A stretch of 64,000 nucleotides of DNA from Saccharopolyspora rhizosphaerae (GCF_003931915.1 NZ_RSAA01000035.1:496001-560000); one strand, 5' to 3'; shown: positions 41,034 to 49,775, counted from the first letter of the stretch. Numbers and translations are program-made. Notes: generated by a model not told the origin, from the sequence alone.

Positions 41034-43658
41034 TCAGTGCAGGAGTGTGAGCACGGTCTCCTCGCGAACGCTCTCGCGCTTCGTGCGGGCCTGCAGCCAC
41101 GCCTCGAAGCGGTCCTCGGAGAGCGGTCGGGAGATCAGGTAGCCCTGGGCCACGTCGCAGCCCATGCCGACCAGCTGGTCGCGCGCGGCGTCGTCCTCGA
41201 CGCCCTCGGCGACCACGGCCAGGTCCAGCGAATGACCGAGCTCGACGATCGTGCGGACCACGGCGAGGTCGCTCAGGTCGGTCCCCATGCCGAGCACGAA
41301 GCTCTTGTCGATCTTGACCTCGTCCACCGGCAGCTGCCGCAGGTAGGCCAGCGACGAGTAGCCCGTGCCGAAGTCGTCCACCGCGAGCACCACGCCCATC
41401 GCGTGCAGCCGCCGCAGGACAGGCAGGGACCGCTCCTTGTCGGCCATCACGCTGGACTCGGTGAGCTCCAGGGTGAGCAGTTCCGGCGGGATGTCGTGGC
41501 GCTCCAGCGCCTCGGCGACCCGGTCCGGGAAGGTCTCGTCGGCGAGGTTGCGGACCGACAGGTTCACCGCCACCGACATCCGCAACCCGCGGTCCATCCA
41601 CTGCCGGATCTTGACCAGCGCGCACTCCAGGACGAACGCGGTCAGCGCGTCGACCAGCCCGGTGGCCTCCACCAGCGGGACGAACTCGTCCGGGTCCAGC
41701 CGTCCGTACTCGGGGTGCGACCAGCGCACCAGCGCCTCGGCCCCGACGACCTGGCGCTCCGGCAGCGCCACCTTGGGCTGGTAGTGGACCTCGACCTGCC
41801 CGGTGTCCAGCGCCTGCCGGAACTGGGTGACCAGTTGGAACCGGCGCAGGAAGACCTGGCCCATGGCGGGGGCGTAGCAGCGCACCGCGTCCTCGCCGTT
41901 GCGCGCGGCCCGCACCGCCACGTCGGCGTGCTGGAGCAGCGTGTCGACGTCGGTCTCGGCTTCCCCGTCCGCCGGCGCCGAGGAGGCGTACCCGGCGACT
42001 CCGGCGGCCTCGACGACGATCCGGTCGAGCGGGTAGGACATGGCGATCACGTCGCACAGCCGCACCGCCACCTCGTGCGCCTGCTCCTCGGTGTGGTCGA
42101 GCAGCAGCACTGCGAACGAGTTGGCCTCCAGGCGGGCCAGCGGCGCGTCGTCCAGGGCTTCGCGCATCCGCTGGCCTGCGGCGACGACCATCCGGTCGCC
42201 CCAGGTGTAGCCGAGGGCCTCGCTGACCGTGGTGAGCAGGTCCAGGTCGACCCGCAGGACCACGGCGGCGCGGCCGTTGCGCAGCTCCTCGCCGGAGATC
42301 TCGCGGAAGCCGGTGCGGTTGAGCAGTCCGGTCAGCGGATCGTGGTAGGCGTCGTGCCGGAGCCGGGCCAGCAGCCTGCGGTTGTCCATGGCGGTGGCCA
42401 GGTGGCTGGCCAGGGTGTGCAGCAGTCGCACGTCGGCGCGACCGAACCCGCGCCAGCGGCTGACCCGGTCGTGCACCTCGACCGCGCCGAGCAGCTGGCT
42501 GGCACCGCGCAGCGGGACCACCAGAGCCTCGTAGGCGCCGCGCTGCCGCAGCACGCGCCGGACTTCCTCCGGCGCTTCGAGGGTCCGGAAGGAGCGCACG
42601 TGGCTGCCCGGCAGCTGCAGCAGCGGGTCGTCGCGCAAGGCGTCCGGTGCGGCCTGCAGCGCGGCCTCCGGCAGGGCTTCGCCGGCGACGAGCGTGGTGA
42701 CCTCGCCACGTGGGTCCAGCCGCAGTCGCAGCACTACGCGGGTGGCGTTGAGCTGCTCGCGGATGCGCTCGGCCACTGGTTCCCACTCGCCCAGCGGCAC
42801 CGCCTGCTCGCCGACGGGGTCGGGCGCGGTCGGAGCGCCCTGGCCGGAGCGGGCCACGCTGAGGCTGACGTCGCTGAGCGCTTCCAGGTCGCGCTGCTCG
42901 CGCAGCAGGTCGGAGTAGGCGCGGTAGAGACCGATCACGGCGACCGCGACGAGGCCGACCAGCAGCCAGCCCCACGGGGTGCCGATGGCGACCTCGTAGC
43001 CGATGAGGCCGACAGAGGTGTTGAGCAGGCCGACGGCCAGGGTGCGCCCGGCCAGGCGCGCGCCGGCGGCGACCTTCATCGCACCGCCCAGCACGGTGAG
43101 GGCCGCCAGCGCGAACCCGCAGCTGATGAGCGGCGAGGTCAGGGTGCCCACCACGGGGCCGAACCAGTCGGGGGCGACGCCGGCGAGGGCCTGGTTGACC
43201 AGGCTGGCGACCGCGAAGGGCACCGCGATCTCCAGGCACAGCACCCCGGCGTTGTAGACGACGTGGGTGGCCGCGCGCCTGCCCACCTGAGCACCGAGCC
43301 CGGCCAGCAGGTTCGCCGCGAGCACCACCTCGAACGGGGCGGTGAGCAGTCCGAGCAGCAGCGGGATCTCGGTGAACGAGATCGTCCAACCGACGCGCTT
43401 GACGTCGACGTCGATGGTCAGCTGCTCGGCGAGCAGGAAGCCGACGGCCAGGAGCGGACCGATGAACAGCAGCTCAGGGCTGTAGCGACCGGGCAGGCTG
43501 CCGGCGGTGAGCAGCGAGACGAGGACCCCGGCCGCCAGCACCACGAAGGAGAAGCTCGCGAACATCCGGCGCCGCACCGGGTCGACCTCGGCTCTCACCG
43601 GAGGACGTGCTGGTTCCAGGCCGGAATGCGGGCCGAGGGAGCGGTGACGCTCGATCAT
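41034..43658 (-). CDS. Membrane-bound GGDEF-EAL protein, probable c-di-GMP phosphodiesterase
   Basis: 874 residues from ATG 43658, with GGGAGGAG 6 nt upstream; longer in-frame starts lack such a site. Residues about 30-270 hold seven to nine membrane helices. A GAF-like segment (about 300-440) follows. The GGDEF domain (about 450-600) keeps YHDPLTGLLNRTGF but has EANSF (about residue 510) in place of GGDEF, so it should not make c-di-GMP. The EAL domain (about 610-860) has AEALVRW (near 640), NLSVRNL, LTLELTESSVM, DDFGTGYSSLAYL and KIDKSFV, all needed for hydrolysis. Inferred role: a membrane sensor that degrades c-di-GMP, with the GGDEF half serving as a regulator. It is a single gene. Confidence 0.9.
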   Translation of the reverse strand: MIERHRSLGPHSGLEPARPPVRAEVDPVRRRMFASFSFVVLAAGVLVSLLTAGSLPGRYSPELLFIGPLLAVGFLLAEQLTIDVDVKRVGWTISFTEIPLLLGLLTAPFEVVLAANLLAGLGAQVGRRAATHVVYNAGVLCLEIAVPFAVASLVNQALAGVAPDWFGPVVGTLTSPLISCGFALAALTVLGGAMKVAAGARLAGRTLAVGLLNTSVGLIGYEVAIGTPWGWLLVGLVAVAVIGLYRAYSDLLREQRDLEALSDVSLSVARSGQGAPTAPDPVGEQAVPLGEWEPVAERIREQLNATRVVLRLRLDPRGEVTTLVAGEALPEAALQAAPDALRDDPLLQLPGSHVRSFRTLEAPEEVRRVLRQRGAYEALVVPLRGASQLLGAVEVHDRVSRWRGFGRADVRLLHTLASHLATAMDNRRLLARLRHDAYHDPLTGLLNRTGFREISGEELRNGRAAVVLRVDLDLLTTVSEALGYTWGDRMVVAAGQRMREALDDAPLARLEANSFAVLLLDHTEEQAHEVAVRLCDVIAMSYPLDRIVVEAAGVAGYASSAPADGEAETDVDTLLQHADVAVRAARNGEDAVRCYAPAMGQVFLRRFQLVTQFRQALDTGQVEVHYQPKVALPERQVVGAEALVRWSHPEYGRLDPDEFVPLVEATGLVDALTAFVLECALVKIRQWMDRGLRMSVAVNLSVRNLADETFPDRVAEALERHDIPPELLTLELTESSVMADKERSLPVLRRLHAMGVVLAVDDFGTGYSSLAYLRQLPVDEVKIDKSFVLGMGTDLSDLAVVRTIVELGHSLDLAVVAEGVEDDAARDQLVGMGCDVAQGYLISRPLSEDRFEAWLQARTKRESVREETVLTLLH

Positions 43659-43974
43659 CCACGCTCCTCCCGCTGGCGATACGGCCGTACCACATGTGTC
43701 CGTCCGCCGATCGTGACGCACGAGAGCACGGATGGCCAGCGTCGAATGGACCTCCCGCCCCACTCCGGATGCACGCACCAGATGGGTTCTCCCGGCGGGT
43801 GGCGTGTTCGCCCTTTCCTTCAGCACGGCTGTGAAGTGCGGCGATGTTGCCGATCGAGGCCGAGCGACAGCAACGCTTGCGCTCGCCGGGGCGTGCTCAC
43901 GACTTTGTGAGGATCACCGCAACAACACCGAGGGCCGACCACGGTACGTGACCGCATCGGCCACGGGGTGTGGA
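43659..43974. other. Intergenic region upstream of the GGDEF-EAL gene
   Basis: 316 bp without a gene. A short palindrome ATACGGCCGTA-like element lies near 43680, directly before the ribosome binding site of the minus-strand gene. No clear promoter or terminator is seen. Confidence 0.4.
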
Positions 43975-44949
43975 TCATTGGAGGTCGAACTCGTCCAGGA
44001 AGTCACGCACCGCACGGTCGAGGTCGGCCAGCCCGGACTCCTCCACGGGCAGGTGCCCGGCTCCGCGCAGCGCTGCCGCGCGGGTCGGTCCGGCGATCCG
44101 GTCGAAGAACCCCTCGGACAGCAGGGGCGGCGTCCAGCGGTCCTCGTCGGGGTGGGCGAGCAGCAGCGGTGTCTCGGTGAAGCTCTCGGGCGGCACGGCC
44201 GGGCCGGACGCCAGGCAGCTGCGCGCGAAGCGCAGCGAGATCCAGCAGCCGCCGGCGAGCTCGTCGGCCCAGACGAGGTTCGCGTACTGGCTCTGGTTGG
44301 ACACCGCCGCGATGTTGACCAGCCAGTGCATCGGGATCCGAGCCGCCGACAGCGGCTCCCGCACCAGCGACAGCAGGGATGACCACCGCGCCATCTCGGG
44401 CCGCGCGGCGAGCACCCGCCGCACCTCGTCACGGCTCGGGTCGGCCAGGCAGGTGGCGATGACGCCGTCGACCCGGGTGGTCGCGGCGACGTCGTAGGCG
44501 AGCCGTCCGCCCGTGCTCACGCCGAGCAGCACGACGGGCCGGGAGTCGCGAGCGCGCTCGCATTCGACGAGGTCGCGCACGCAGGCGACCCAGTCCGAGT
44601 ACTTCGCTCCGAGCAGCGGGGCACCGGTGAGGCCGAACCCGGGCAGGTCGGGGGCGAGGTACTCCAGGTCGGCCAGCGCCGGGAGCCTGCCGTAGGGGCC
44701 GAGCATGCGCCCGTAGGTGCCGACGCCGTGCAAGGCGATGACCTTGGCGGGTGCGTCGGGGCGGTCGACCCGGTCCACGTGCACCTTCAGCCCGCGCCAC
44801 CGCCACCAGTGCTCGTCCGGCGCGTTGTCGACGCTCAGGCGCAGCGCGCCCGGGAAGAACGCCTGGTAACGCTGCCAGTGCAGGCGGTCGCGGTAGCCGG
44901 GACCGACGTCGGTGGCGGACCCTGGGGTGGAAGGAGCGCTCGAAGGCAC
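43975..44949 (-). CDS. Alpha/beta-fold hydrolase
   Basis: 324 residues from GTG 44949; a longer in-frame start overlaps the divergent gene and was rejected. The fold marks are the oxyanion segment ALHGVGTYGR (about 75), PDLPGFGLTGAP, the nucleophile elbow LGVSTGGRLAYD (Ser near 150), and the late His in GAGHLPVEE (about 298). There is no signal peptide. Substrate unknown; the large cap-region insert (about 175-235) suggests a hydrophobic ligand. It is divergent from the F420/FMN oxidoreductase gene with a 28-bp gap, which implies overlapping promoters. Confidence 0.85.
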   Translation of the reverse strand: MPSSAPSTPGSATDVGPGYRDRLHWQRYQAFFPGALRLSVDNAPDEHWWRWRGLKVHVDRVDRPDAPAKVIALHGVGTYGRMLGPYGRLPALADLEYLAPDLPGFGLTGAPLLGAKYSDWVACVRDLVECERARDSRPVVLLGVSTGGRLAYDVAATTRVDGVIATCLADPSRDEVRRVLAARPEMARWSSLLSLVREPLSAARIPMHWLVNIAAVSNQSQYANLVWADELAGGCWISLRFARSCLASGPAVPPESFTETPLLLAHPDEDRWTPPLLSEGFFDRIAGPTRAAALRGAGHLPVEESGLADLDRAVRDFLDEFDLQ

Positions 44950-44977
44950 ACTTCGAACATACGGAGTTCGGGAGACC

Positions 44978-45391
44978 ATGCGCATCAGCCGAGAGCAGGC
45001 ACGTGACCGGTTCACGAGGGCCAGGGTCGCCCGCATGGCCAGCGCGGACGGCTCTGGCAGGCCGCACGTGGTGCCGATCGTGTTCGCCGTCTCAGGCGAC
45101 GAACTGATCACCGCCGTCGACTGGAAGCCGAAGTCCTCGGCGAAGCTGCGCCGGATCCGCAACGTCGAGGAGAACCCGCAGGTCTCGATCTTGGTGGACC
45201 ACTACGACGAGGACTGGACGCAGCTGTGGTGGGTGCGCGCGGACGGCACCGCCTCCGTGCACGTCTCGCACCCGCTGCTCGACGAGCTGATCGCCAAGTA
45301 CCCGCACTACCAGGGCGAACCTCCCGGCGGGAGCCTGATCGCGGTGCAGGTGCAGCGCTGGTCGGGCTGGGCTACGGGTCCTGGGGCTTGA
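44978..45391 (+). CDS. Pyridoxamine-oxidase-like F420/FMN-binding protein
   Basis: 137 residues from ATG 44978 (MRISREQARDRFTRARVARMA), with GGGAG close upstream. It is a split-barrel flavin/deazaflavin protein: RPHVVPIVFAVSGDELITAVDWKPK and RIRNVEENPQVSILVDHYDEDW (in parts) are family hallmarks of the TIGR03668-type PPOX group in actinobacteria. Members bind F420 and reduce unknown substrates. The 3' end overlaps the convergent small gene by 20 nt. Confidence 0.85.
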   Translation: MRISREQARDRFTRARVARMASADGSGRPHVVPIVFAVSGDELITAVDWKPKSSAKLRRIRNVEENPQVSILVDHYDEDWTQLWWVRADGTASVHVSHPLLDELIAKYPHYQGEPPGGSLIAVQVQRWSGWATGPGA

Positions 45392-45623
45392 TCCGCACCA
45401 CGTCCGAGTCCAGGTCCAGCGGACCCGCTCCGGACTCACGCTCGTCCTCCTTGGCCACCTCCACCCAGGCCAGGTGGTCGAGCTGGTGCTTGACACCCAC
45501 GTTGAACAGGCCCTCGACCTCCATCGCCACTCCGCCCACGGAGGAGCGTTCGGGCTTGGGCACAGGAGCAGCCGCTCGCAACTGCTCGCGCCGCTTCGCG
45601 CGCCCCGCGCGGTCGATGGCCAT
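45372..45623 (-). CDS. Small protein of unknown function
   Basis: 83 residues from ATG 45623. It starts with a basic stretch (RAGRAKRREQLRAA), continues with VGGVAMEVEGLFNVGVKHQLDHLAWVE and ends acidic (GAGPLDLDSDVVRIKPQDP). No membrane helix or known motif. The gene overlaps the 3' end of the preceding plus-strand gene by 20 nt. Codon use fits coding DNA, but I do not recognise it. Confidence 0.6.
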   Translation of the reverse strand: MAIDRAGRAKRREQLRAAAPVPKPERSSVGGVAMEVEGLFNVGVKHQLDHLAWVEVAKEDERESGAGPLDLDSDVVRIKPQDP

Positions 45624-45694
45624 GCCTCCACGCTAACCCGTCCGAGCGGCGAGCAGCACCGTCGAGGAGAAGCCGCCACGAGTAAGGTCGCGGC

Positions 45695-46003
45695 GTGCTC
45701 GACCCGTACCACGTCCAGGTGGACACCACGGACCTCGCGGAGCTCACGCGGGCCCTGCAGCTCCTCGACACCCACGCGGACCTCAACGACCGCTACCGGA
45801 AGATGCTGCACGAGTCCCTGGCCCAGCTCGCCGAGCCGCAGATCCGCCTCACCCAGGCCCGCGGACTGGCGAAACGCCTCATGGTCCTGCTCAAGGCCGC
45901 GGGCCCCGACCTGGAGGCGGACCTGCCCCCGGAAGCCCGCGTCACGCTGGAGGCGGGCCGCGCCCAGGCCGACGACCTGGTCTTCCGCCCAGACGACACC
46001 TGA
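45695..46003 (+). CDS. Small helical protein of unknown function
   Basis: 102 residues from GTG 45695 (MLDPYHVQVDTTDLAEL). It appears to be entirely helical, with leucines in heptads (LQLLDTHADLNDRYRKMLHESLAQLAE) and no cysteine or membrane helix. It lies just before tRNA-Tyr. I do not recognise the family. Confidence 0.65.
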   Translation: MLDPYHVQVDTTDLAELTRALQLLDTHADLNDRYRKMLHESLAQLAEPQIRLTQARGLAKRLMVLLKAAGPDLEADLPPEARVTLEAGRAQADDLVFRPDDT

Positions 46004-46081
46004 CCCGGGGACCCCGTCGGTGAACCGCCCGGAACGGTCTGTATGCTTTTCCCGCAAGCCAGCACAGCTGGCGAGCACACG

Positions 46082-46162
46082 CCGGGTTGCCCGAGCGGCC
46101 AAAGGGAGCTGACTGTAAATCAGCCGGCATTGCCTTCGGAGGTTCGAATCCTCCACCCGGCA
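46082..46162 (+). tRNA. tyrT: tRNA-Tyr (anticodon GTA)
   Basis: A class II tRNA with acceptor GCCGGGT/ACCCGGC, anticodon loop CTGTAAA, a long variable arm (GCATTGCCTTC) and T-arm GGAGG TTCGAAT CCTCC. CCA follows directly in the DNA (46163-46165). TATGCT at 46042 may be the -10 of its promoter. tRNA-Tyr genes are known attachment sites for actinobacterial integrating elements such as SLP1. Confidence 0.96.
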
Positions 46163-46173
46163 CCAGCAGCAAG

Positions 46174-46211
46174 AAGACCCCGTGACCAGCGATGAGCGGT
46201 CACGGGGTCTT
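46174..46211 (+). terminator. Terminator of tRNA-Tyr
   Basis: AAGACCCCGTGACC and GGTCACGGGGTCTT make a perfect 14-bp stem with a 10-nt loop, 9 nt after the encoded CCA. A T-rich tail (TCGCTTT) follows. Confidence 0.9.
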
Positions 46212-46294
46212 CGCTTTGAAGTCCGGCTGTGTCCGGTCCGGTCCGGCCGTGTACGACGCTCCACGGCAAATGCACGGCAAAGCTCAGGCTTGGG

Positions 46295-46563
46295 CTAGCG
46301 CTTGCTCCACTCGCTGTCGGCTGCCTGTTCGCCGCCGTCGAGGCACTTCGCGTAGACGCGAAGGGGCACGCCCACGCTGTGGCCGGCCCGCTCGGCGACG
46401 CGAGTCGCCTCGACCCCGCCGTTGAGCCAGGTGGACACCGCGGCATGGCGTAGGTCACAAGGCCGTTTCCCGAATCCACGCCAGCGTTCAGCCGAGTCGA
46501 CACAGCGGCGTGGCCGTACAGGCGCTTGGCCACCGGCGAGCGAACCCGCAACACTGTTCGCAA
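46295..46563 (-). pseudogene. Two decayed tyrosine-recombinase (phage/AICE integrase) C-terminal fragments
   Basis: Fragment A (46295-46484) ends in TAG and reads GKRPCDLRHAAVSTWLNGG, then VAERAGHSVGVPLRVYAKCLDG: the box II region with Arg and His, the GHS motif and the catalytic Tyr of tyrosine recombinases. Fragment B (about 46470-46563) in another frame reads SPVAKRLYGHAAVSTRLNAGV, a second copy of the same segment with the DLR triplet missing. Neither has an N-terminal part. The C-terminal end faces tRNA-Tyr, 130 bp away, as in integrated actinobacterial elements whose int gene lies next to the attachment site. So an element once sat here and was lost or scrambled, perhaps more than once. 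Confidence 0.8.
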
Positions 46564-46591
46564 CGCTGGCTGACTCGAACGGGTAAGGCCC

Positions 46592-47515
46592 TCACACTTC
46601 CTCCGCCGGCTCGCTGTGGTCGAGGATGAGCGGTGGGGTGGTGGTGCTGAGGATCGTGGCGAAGTAGTCGCGGGCGAACTGCGCGAAGGCGTGCACTCGA
46701 GGGTGGGGAGTGGTTGCGGGCCAGGTCAGAGCGACTTCCACAGGTGGGGAGTCCTCGATGGGGCGGTATGCGACGTCGGGAACTTGGTGGTGGTAGGTGG
46801 TGGCTTCTGCGGTCACTCCGACGGCGTCGCCAACGCTGATCCGGGTCAGCCACTCGTCAGTGTTCGCGACGCTGATCGTGGTAGGCGTGTCGCCGGTGTG
46901 ATCCCAGAGATGGCTGGTCACGGTCGGCGCGGTCGCGCACACGGCGACCGGGTCTTGCGTCATCTCGGTCAGCGTGACGGTGTTCTTGTCGGCTCGCGGA
47001 TCGTCGACCGCGATCGCCGCGACCAGCTTCTCGGTGAACAGGCTGGTCATCGCGAGACCTGGAAGCGGTTCCGGCGACGGGGGCGACCTGCGGACGAGCG
47101 CGGCATCGATGTCGTTGCGCCGGAGCGCCTCCACCGGATCGCGCGGGCGGCTGAGCTCGATCGTCTCCGCGTAGGTGCGTTTCCACTCCTGGACGAGCGG
47201 GACGGTGTGACGGCCGAGACCGGCCCAGGCCCAGCCGAGCCGGAGCGGAGCCTCAGCATGGCCCAACTCGGCCAACGCACCGTCGAGCGCACCCAGCAGC
47301 TCGCGCGCGGTCGCGGCAAGCTGCCGCCCGGCCGGGGTGAACGACATCTCCCGAGTCGTGCGTTCGACCAGCCTCACGCCGGTGAGCTCTTCGAGCTGCG
47401 TGATCGTGCGGGACAGCGTCGGCTGGGTGGTGCGCAGGACCGCCGCTGCCGTCGTGAACGTCTCGGACTCGGCAAGCGCGACCAGTGCGCGCAGGTGCCG
47501 CAGCTCCACATTCAT
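46592..47515 (-). CDS. LysR-family transcriptional regulator
   Basis: 307 residues from ATG 47515. The N-terminal winged helix (LRHLRALVALAESETFTTAAAVL, TQPTLSRTITQLEELTG) is followed by a periplasmic-binding-like effector domain from about 90. It is divergent from the short-chain dehydrogenase gene with a 71-bp gap, the usual LysR arrangement, so that gene is its likely target. The effector is unknown. The gene lies in the stretch between the integrase relics and the NTPase remnant and may be cargo of a former element. Confidence 0.9.
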   Translation of the reverse strand: MNVELRHLRALVALAESETFTTAAAVLRTTQPTLSRTITQLEELTGVRLVERTTREMSFTPAGRQLAATARELLGALDGALAELGHAEAPLRLGWAWAGLGRHTVPLVQEWKRTYAETIELSRPRDPVEALRRNDIDAALVRRSPPSPEPLPGLAMTSLFTEKLVAAIAVDDPRADKNTVTLTEMTQDPVAVCATAPTVTSHLWDHTGDTPTTISVANTDEWLTRISVGDAVGVTAEATTYHHQVPDVAYRPIEDSPPVEVALTWPATTPHPRVHAFAQFARDYFATILSTTTPPLILDHSEPAEEV

Positions 47516-47586
47516 GCGCTCAGCGTATGACGGGTGGCGCCGCCGCGTATTTCCCTTCCGCGCACTGCCCGATCTAGCGTCGTGGC

Positions 47587-48186
47587 ATGCGGATCATCGT
47601 CGTAGGTGCAGCAGGAAAAGCGGGCCGAGCCGTCACCCAGCTCATGGGCGAGCGAGGCCACGACATCATCACCGTCGGCCGCACGACCGGCGACGTCCAG
47701 TACGACATCTCCGACGAAGCCCAGCTAGCGCGGATGTGGCAGCACGTGGGGCAGGTCGACGCCGTTGTCTCAGCAGCCGGGGACGTGACCTACGCACCGA
47801 TTGACGAACTCACCTCCGACGACTTCAACGCGGCGTGGTCGCAGAAGGTCCTCGCGCAGATCAACCTGGTGCGCACCGGGTTGGACCACGTCTCGCCGCG
47901 CGGTTCGTTCACCCTGATCAGCGGAGTCCCCTCACGCGACCCGGTGATCTCCGCCACCGCCGCAGCGACCGTGAACGGTGCGGTCGAGGCGTTCGTCCGC
48001 GCCGCAGCGATCGAGATCGCGCCGCGCCGGATCAACGTGGTCAGCCCTTCGGTGTTCACCGAGAGCCTGGATGACTTCGGCGACTTCTTCCCGGGATTCG
48101 CCCCGGTCGACGTGGCCGATGTCGCTCGCGGATTCCAGAAGGCGATCGAGGGCGCCTCCACCGGCGAGGTCATCACCCTGCCATGA
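47587..48186 (+). CDS. Short-chain dehydrogenase/reductase-like protein
   Basis: 199 residues from ATG 47587. The Rossmann motif is VVGAAGKAGRAV, followed by AAGDVTYAPIDELT and INVVSPSVFTES. The YxxxK catalytic pair of classical SDRs is not there: the position reads TAAATVNGAVEAF. This substitution is, as I recall, usual in a small SDR subgroup with the ATVNGA motif, so it need not mean decay. The cofactor is probably NADP(H). It is divergent from a LysR gene and likely regulated by it. Confidence 0.85.
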   Translation: MRIIVVGAAGKAGRAVTQLMGERGHDIITVGRTTGDVQYDISDEAQLARMWQHVGQVDAVVSAAGDVTYAPIDELTSDDFNAAWSQKVLAQINLVRTGLDHVSPRGSFTLISGVPSRDPVISATAAATVNGAVEAFVRAAAIEIAPRRINVVSPSVFTESLDDFGDFFPGFAPVDVADVARGFQKAIEGASTGEVITLP

Positions 48187-48682
48187 CGACATCACGCATG
48201 CCGCCACCGCGGCCTTCATCGCCCTCGGCGTGGTCTCGGCATGAACCTCGTGCTCATGCATCTCGCCTCGCCGGCATCAGCCCGGCTGTTCGCTGTGCGT
48301 CGGACGCGGTGGAGCGTGGTGGTGTCCGGGTGATGACGGTGGCGCTCAGGATGCGGCGCGACCCCGTGACCAACGGTCATGGCGTCTTCTCTCCTCGTGG
48401 TGAGCGGCGAGGCGGATGAGCCGTGCCTCACCGGTTGCGCGGCACCTTGAGGAGCAACGAGCGGAGTTCATAGGCGTCGTTCGTGAGTCGGTGGACCCAC
48501 TCCGTGGCCATCTCGCGCACGACGTCGCGGATCTCGTTGCGCGCTTGCGCGTCCACCGACGCGCCCGGGGTCGCTCCGTGATCTCCGCCGTGTCTGCCCT
48601 GTTCCGCGGCCTGCAGTTCGAACTTCGCGCGAACTTCGACTGAGCGCTAGGCGCAGCCTGCCCCGAGAAGGTCGTGACCCTC
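48187..48682. other. Degenerate region with a coding remnant
   Basis: About 0.5 kb without an intact gene. On the minus strand a frame ending at TGA 48430-48432 and reaching 48647 reads EIRDVVREMATEWVHRLTNDA and YELRSLLLKVPRNR, helical protein-like sequence with no good start codon. It may be the detached C-terminus of the truncated NTPase gene upstream or of another lost gene. The rest (48187-48429) shows nothing recognisable. Confidence 0.45.
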
Positions 48683-49288
48683 TCAGCCCGACCAGCGAGT
48701 CCGCATCCTGAGCCGGAGCGTGTCTGTGCAGCGCAGAGCGTTCGACAACTGGTCCCACACCGTGTCGACGAGCCGCCGCAGACCGAAGAAGTTCACCACG
48801 ACCGCCATGACGATCCGGGGGGCCGCGGCGAAGCGGCGACGCCGCGCCAGCCGGTGGTACGCCCGGCGCACGATGTTGCGGTCGAACGACAGCAGCACCG
48901 ACTTGATCAGCACTTCGAGGGAGTCGGCGCCTGAGGTCCACGCGTTGAACCAAGCCGTCGGAGTGCCCTTGGCCTCCAGCCTGGTCCGCATGAGCTGCAT
49001 GAGGCTGCTCTTGCCCCAGCCCGCGTCGATGGCGACCGTGAACGGCGTCGATCCGACGGAGTCCTCGATCAGCGACAGCAGCGCTTCCGCCGTGTCGTTG
49101 GCCGCCAGGAGGTCTTCGGCCGGGGTGTCGACCGTTGGTGGTTGAGGACCGCGAAACGTCCGCGGCGTGCCTGCGTCAACGCGACCTCCACGGGAGGACT
49201 GGTCCAGCGCGAGTCGAGCCGGGGCGTGATCTCCGCACCCACGCTCGGTGATGATCTCATCACGAAGCCGGCGCCACGGGCGTTTCAC
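48683..49288 (-). pseudogene. Truncated KAP-like P-loop NTPase
   Basis: The 201-codon frame has the start of a KAP-family NTPase: TPAEDLLAANDTAEALLSLIE, FTVAIDAGWGKSSLMQLM, and TAWFNAWTSGADSLEVLIKSVL. KAP NTPases are 500 or more residues long with a large insert and a Walker B region; here the frame stops after the first third. The P-loop reads IDAGWGKSS, two residues shorter than the usual GxWGxGKSS, so GxxxxGK is not met. It is most likely a decayed gene. KAP NTPases appear in phage-defence and mobile loci, which fits the integrase relics close by. Confidence 0.65.
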
Positions 49289-49444
49289 GAACTCATCGGT
49301 GGATCCGCCGGTGGACGCAGCGTGCTCCGAGGCAACCGCTCACCCGGCCGGTACACCCGAGGCGGGCTGACCGTGGCCAGTTCCGGTCGTGATGACCTGG
49401 GACATCGCTTCGCGAGGGGCGCGAAGTTGCCCTCATACTCGGGC

Positions 49445-49747
49445 ATGGACGATCACGACGACGACTCCACGATGCGGGTCCTGCGCATCGGCAACGACGA
49501 ACTGCTGATCCGCAGGCGCTACGAGACGCTCAGCATCATCAACGACATCATGATCGCGCTGTGGTTCACGGTCGGAAGCGCTTTCTTCTTCTGGGAGTCG
49601 ACGATCACGGCGGGGACCTGGCTGTTCCTGGCGGGCAGCATCGAACTGATCATCCGCCCGGCGATCCGGCTGACCAGGCAAGTGCACCTGCGCCGCTTCC
49701 CCTCCGCGGGCCAGAACGCCTACAAGGAGTCCGACCAGGACTTCTAG
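49445..49747 (+). CDS. YrhK-like small membrane protein
   Basis: 100 residues from ATG 49445 (MDDHDDDSTMRVLRIGNDEL); a longer in-frame start has no support. Two membrane helices (about 31-50 and 56-76) around INDIMIALWFTVGSAFFFW and GTWLFLAGSIELIIRPAIR match the YrhK domain, which has a conserved pattern of helix, short loop, helix and basic tail. Function of YrhK proteins is unknown. No ribosome binding site is clear. Confidence 0.75.
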   Translation: MDDHDDDSTMRVLRIGNDELLIRRRYETLSIINDIMIALWFTVGSAFFFWESTITAGTWLFLAGSIELIIRPAIRLTRQVHLRRFPSAGQNAYKESDQDF

Positions 49748-49775
49748 CAGGTCGGCCGTGCGTCACCCGCTCCCC

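Noticed and set aside
41037..43910. Very long plus-strand frame opposite the GGDEF-EAL gene
   Set aside because: Antisense to a well-defined multidomain protein; composition typical of an antisense frame.
46120..46563. A 147-codon minus frame crossing tRNA-Tyr
   Set aside because: Only its first 31 codons resemble an integrase segment; the rest runs antisense through a terminator and a tRNA gene, so it is not a gene as a whole.
47587..48186. SDR gene as a dead enzyme because YxxxK is missing
   Set aside because: The ATVNGA pattern is, as far as I recall, typical for a small SDR subgroup, so the missing pair is not evidence of decay.
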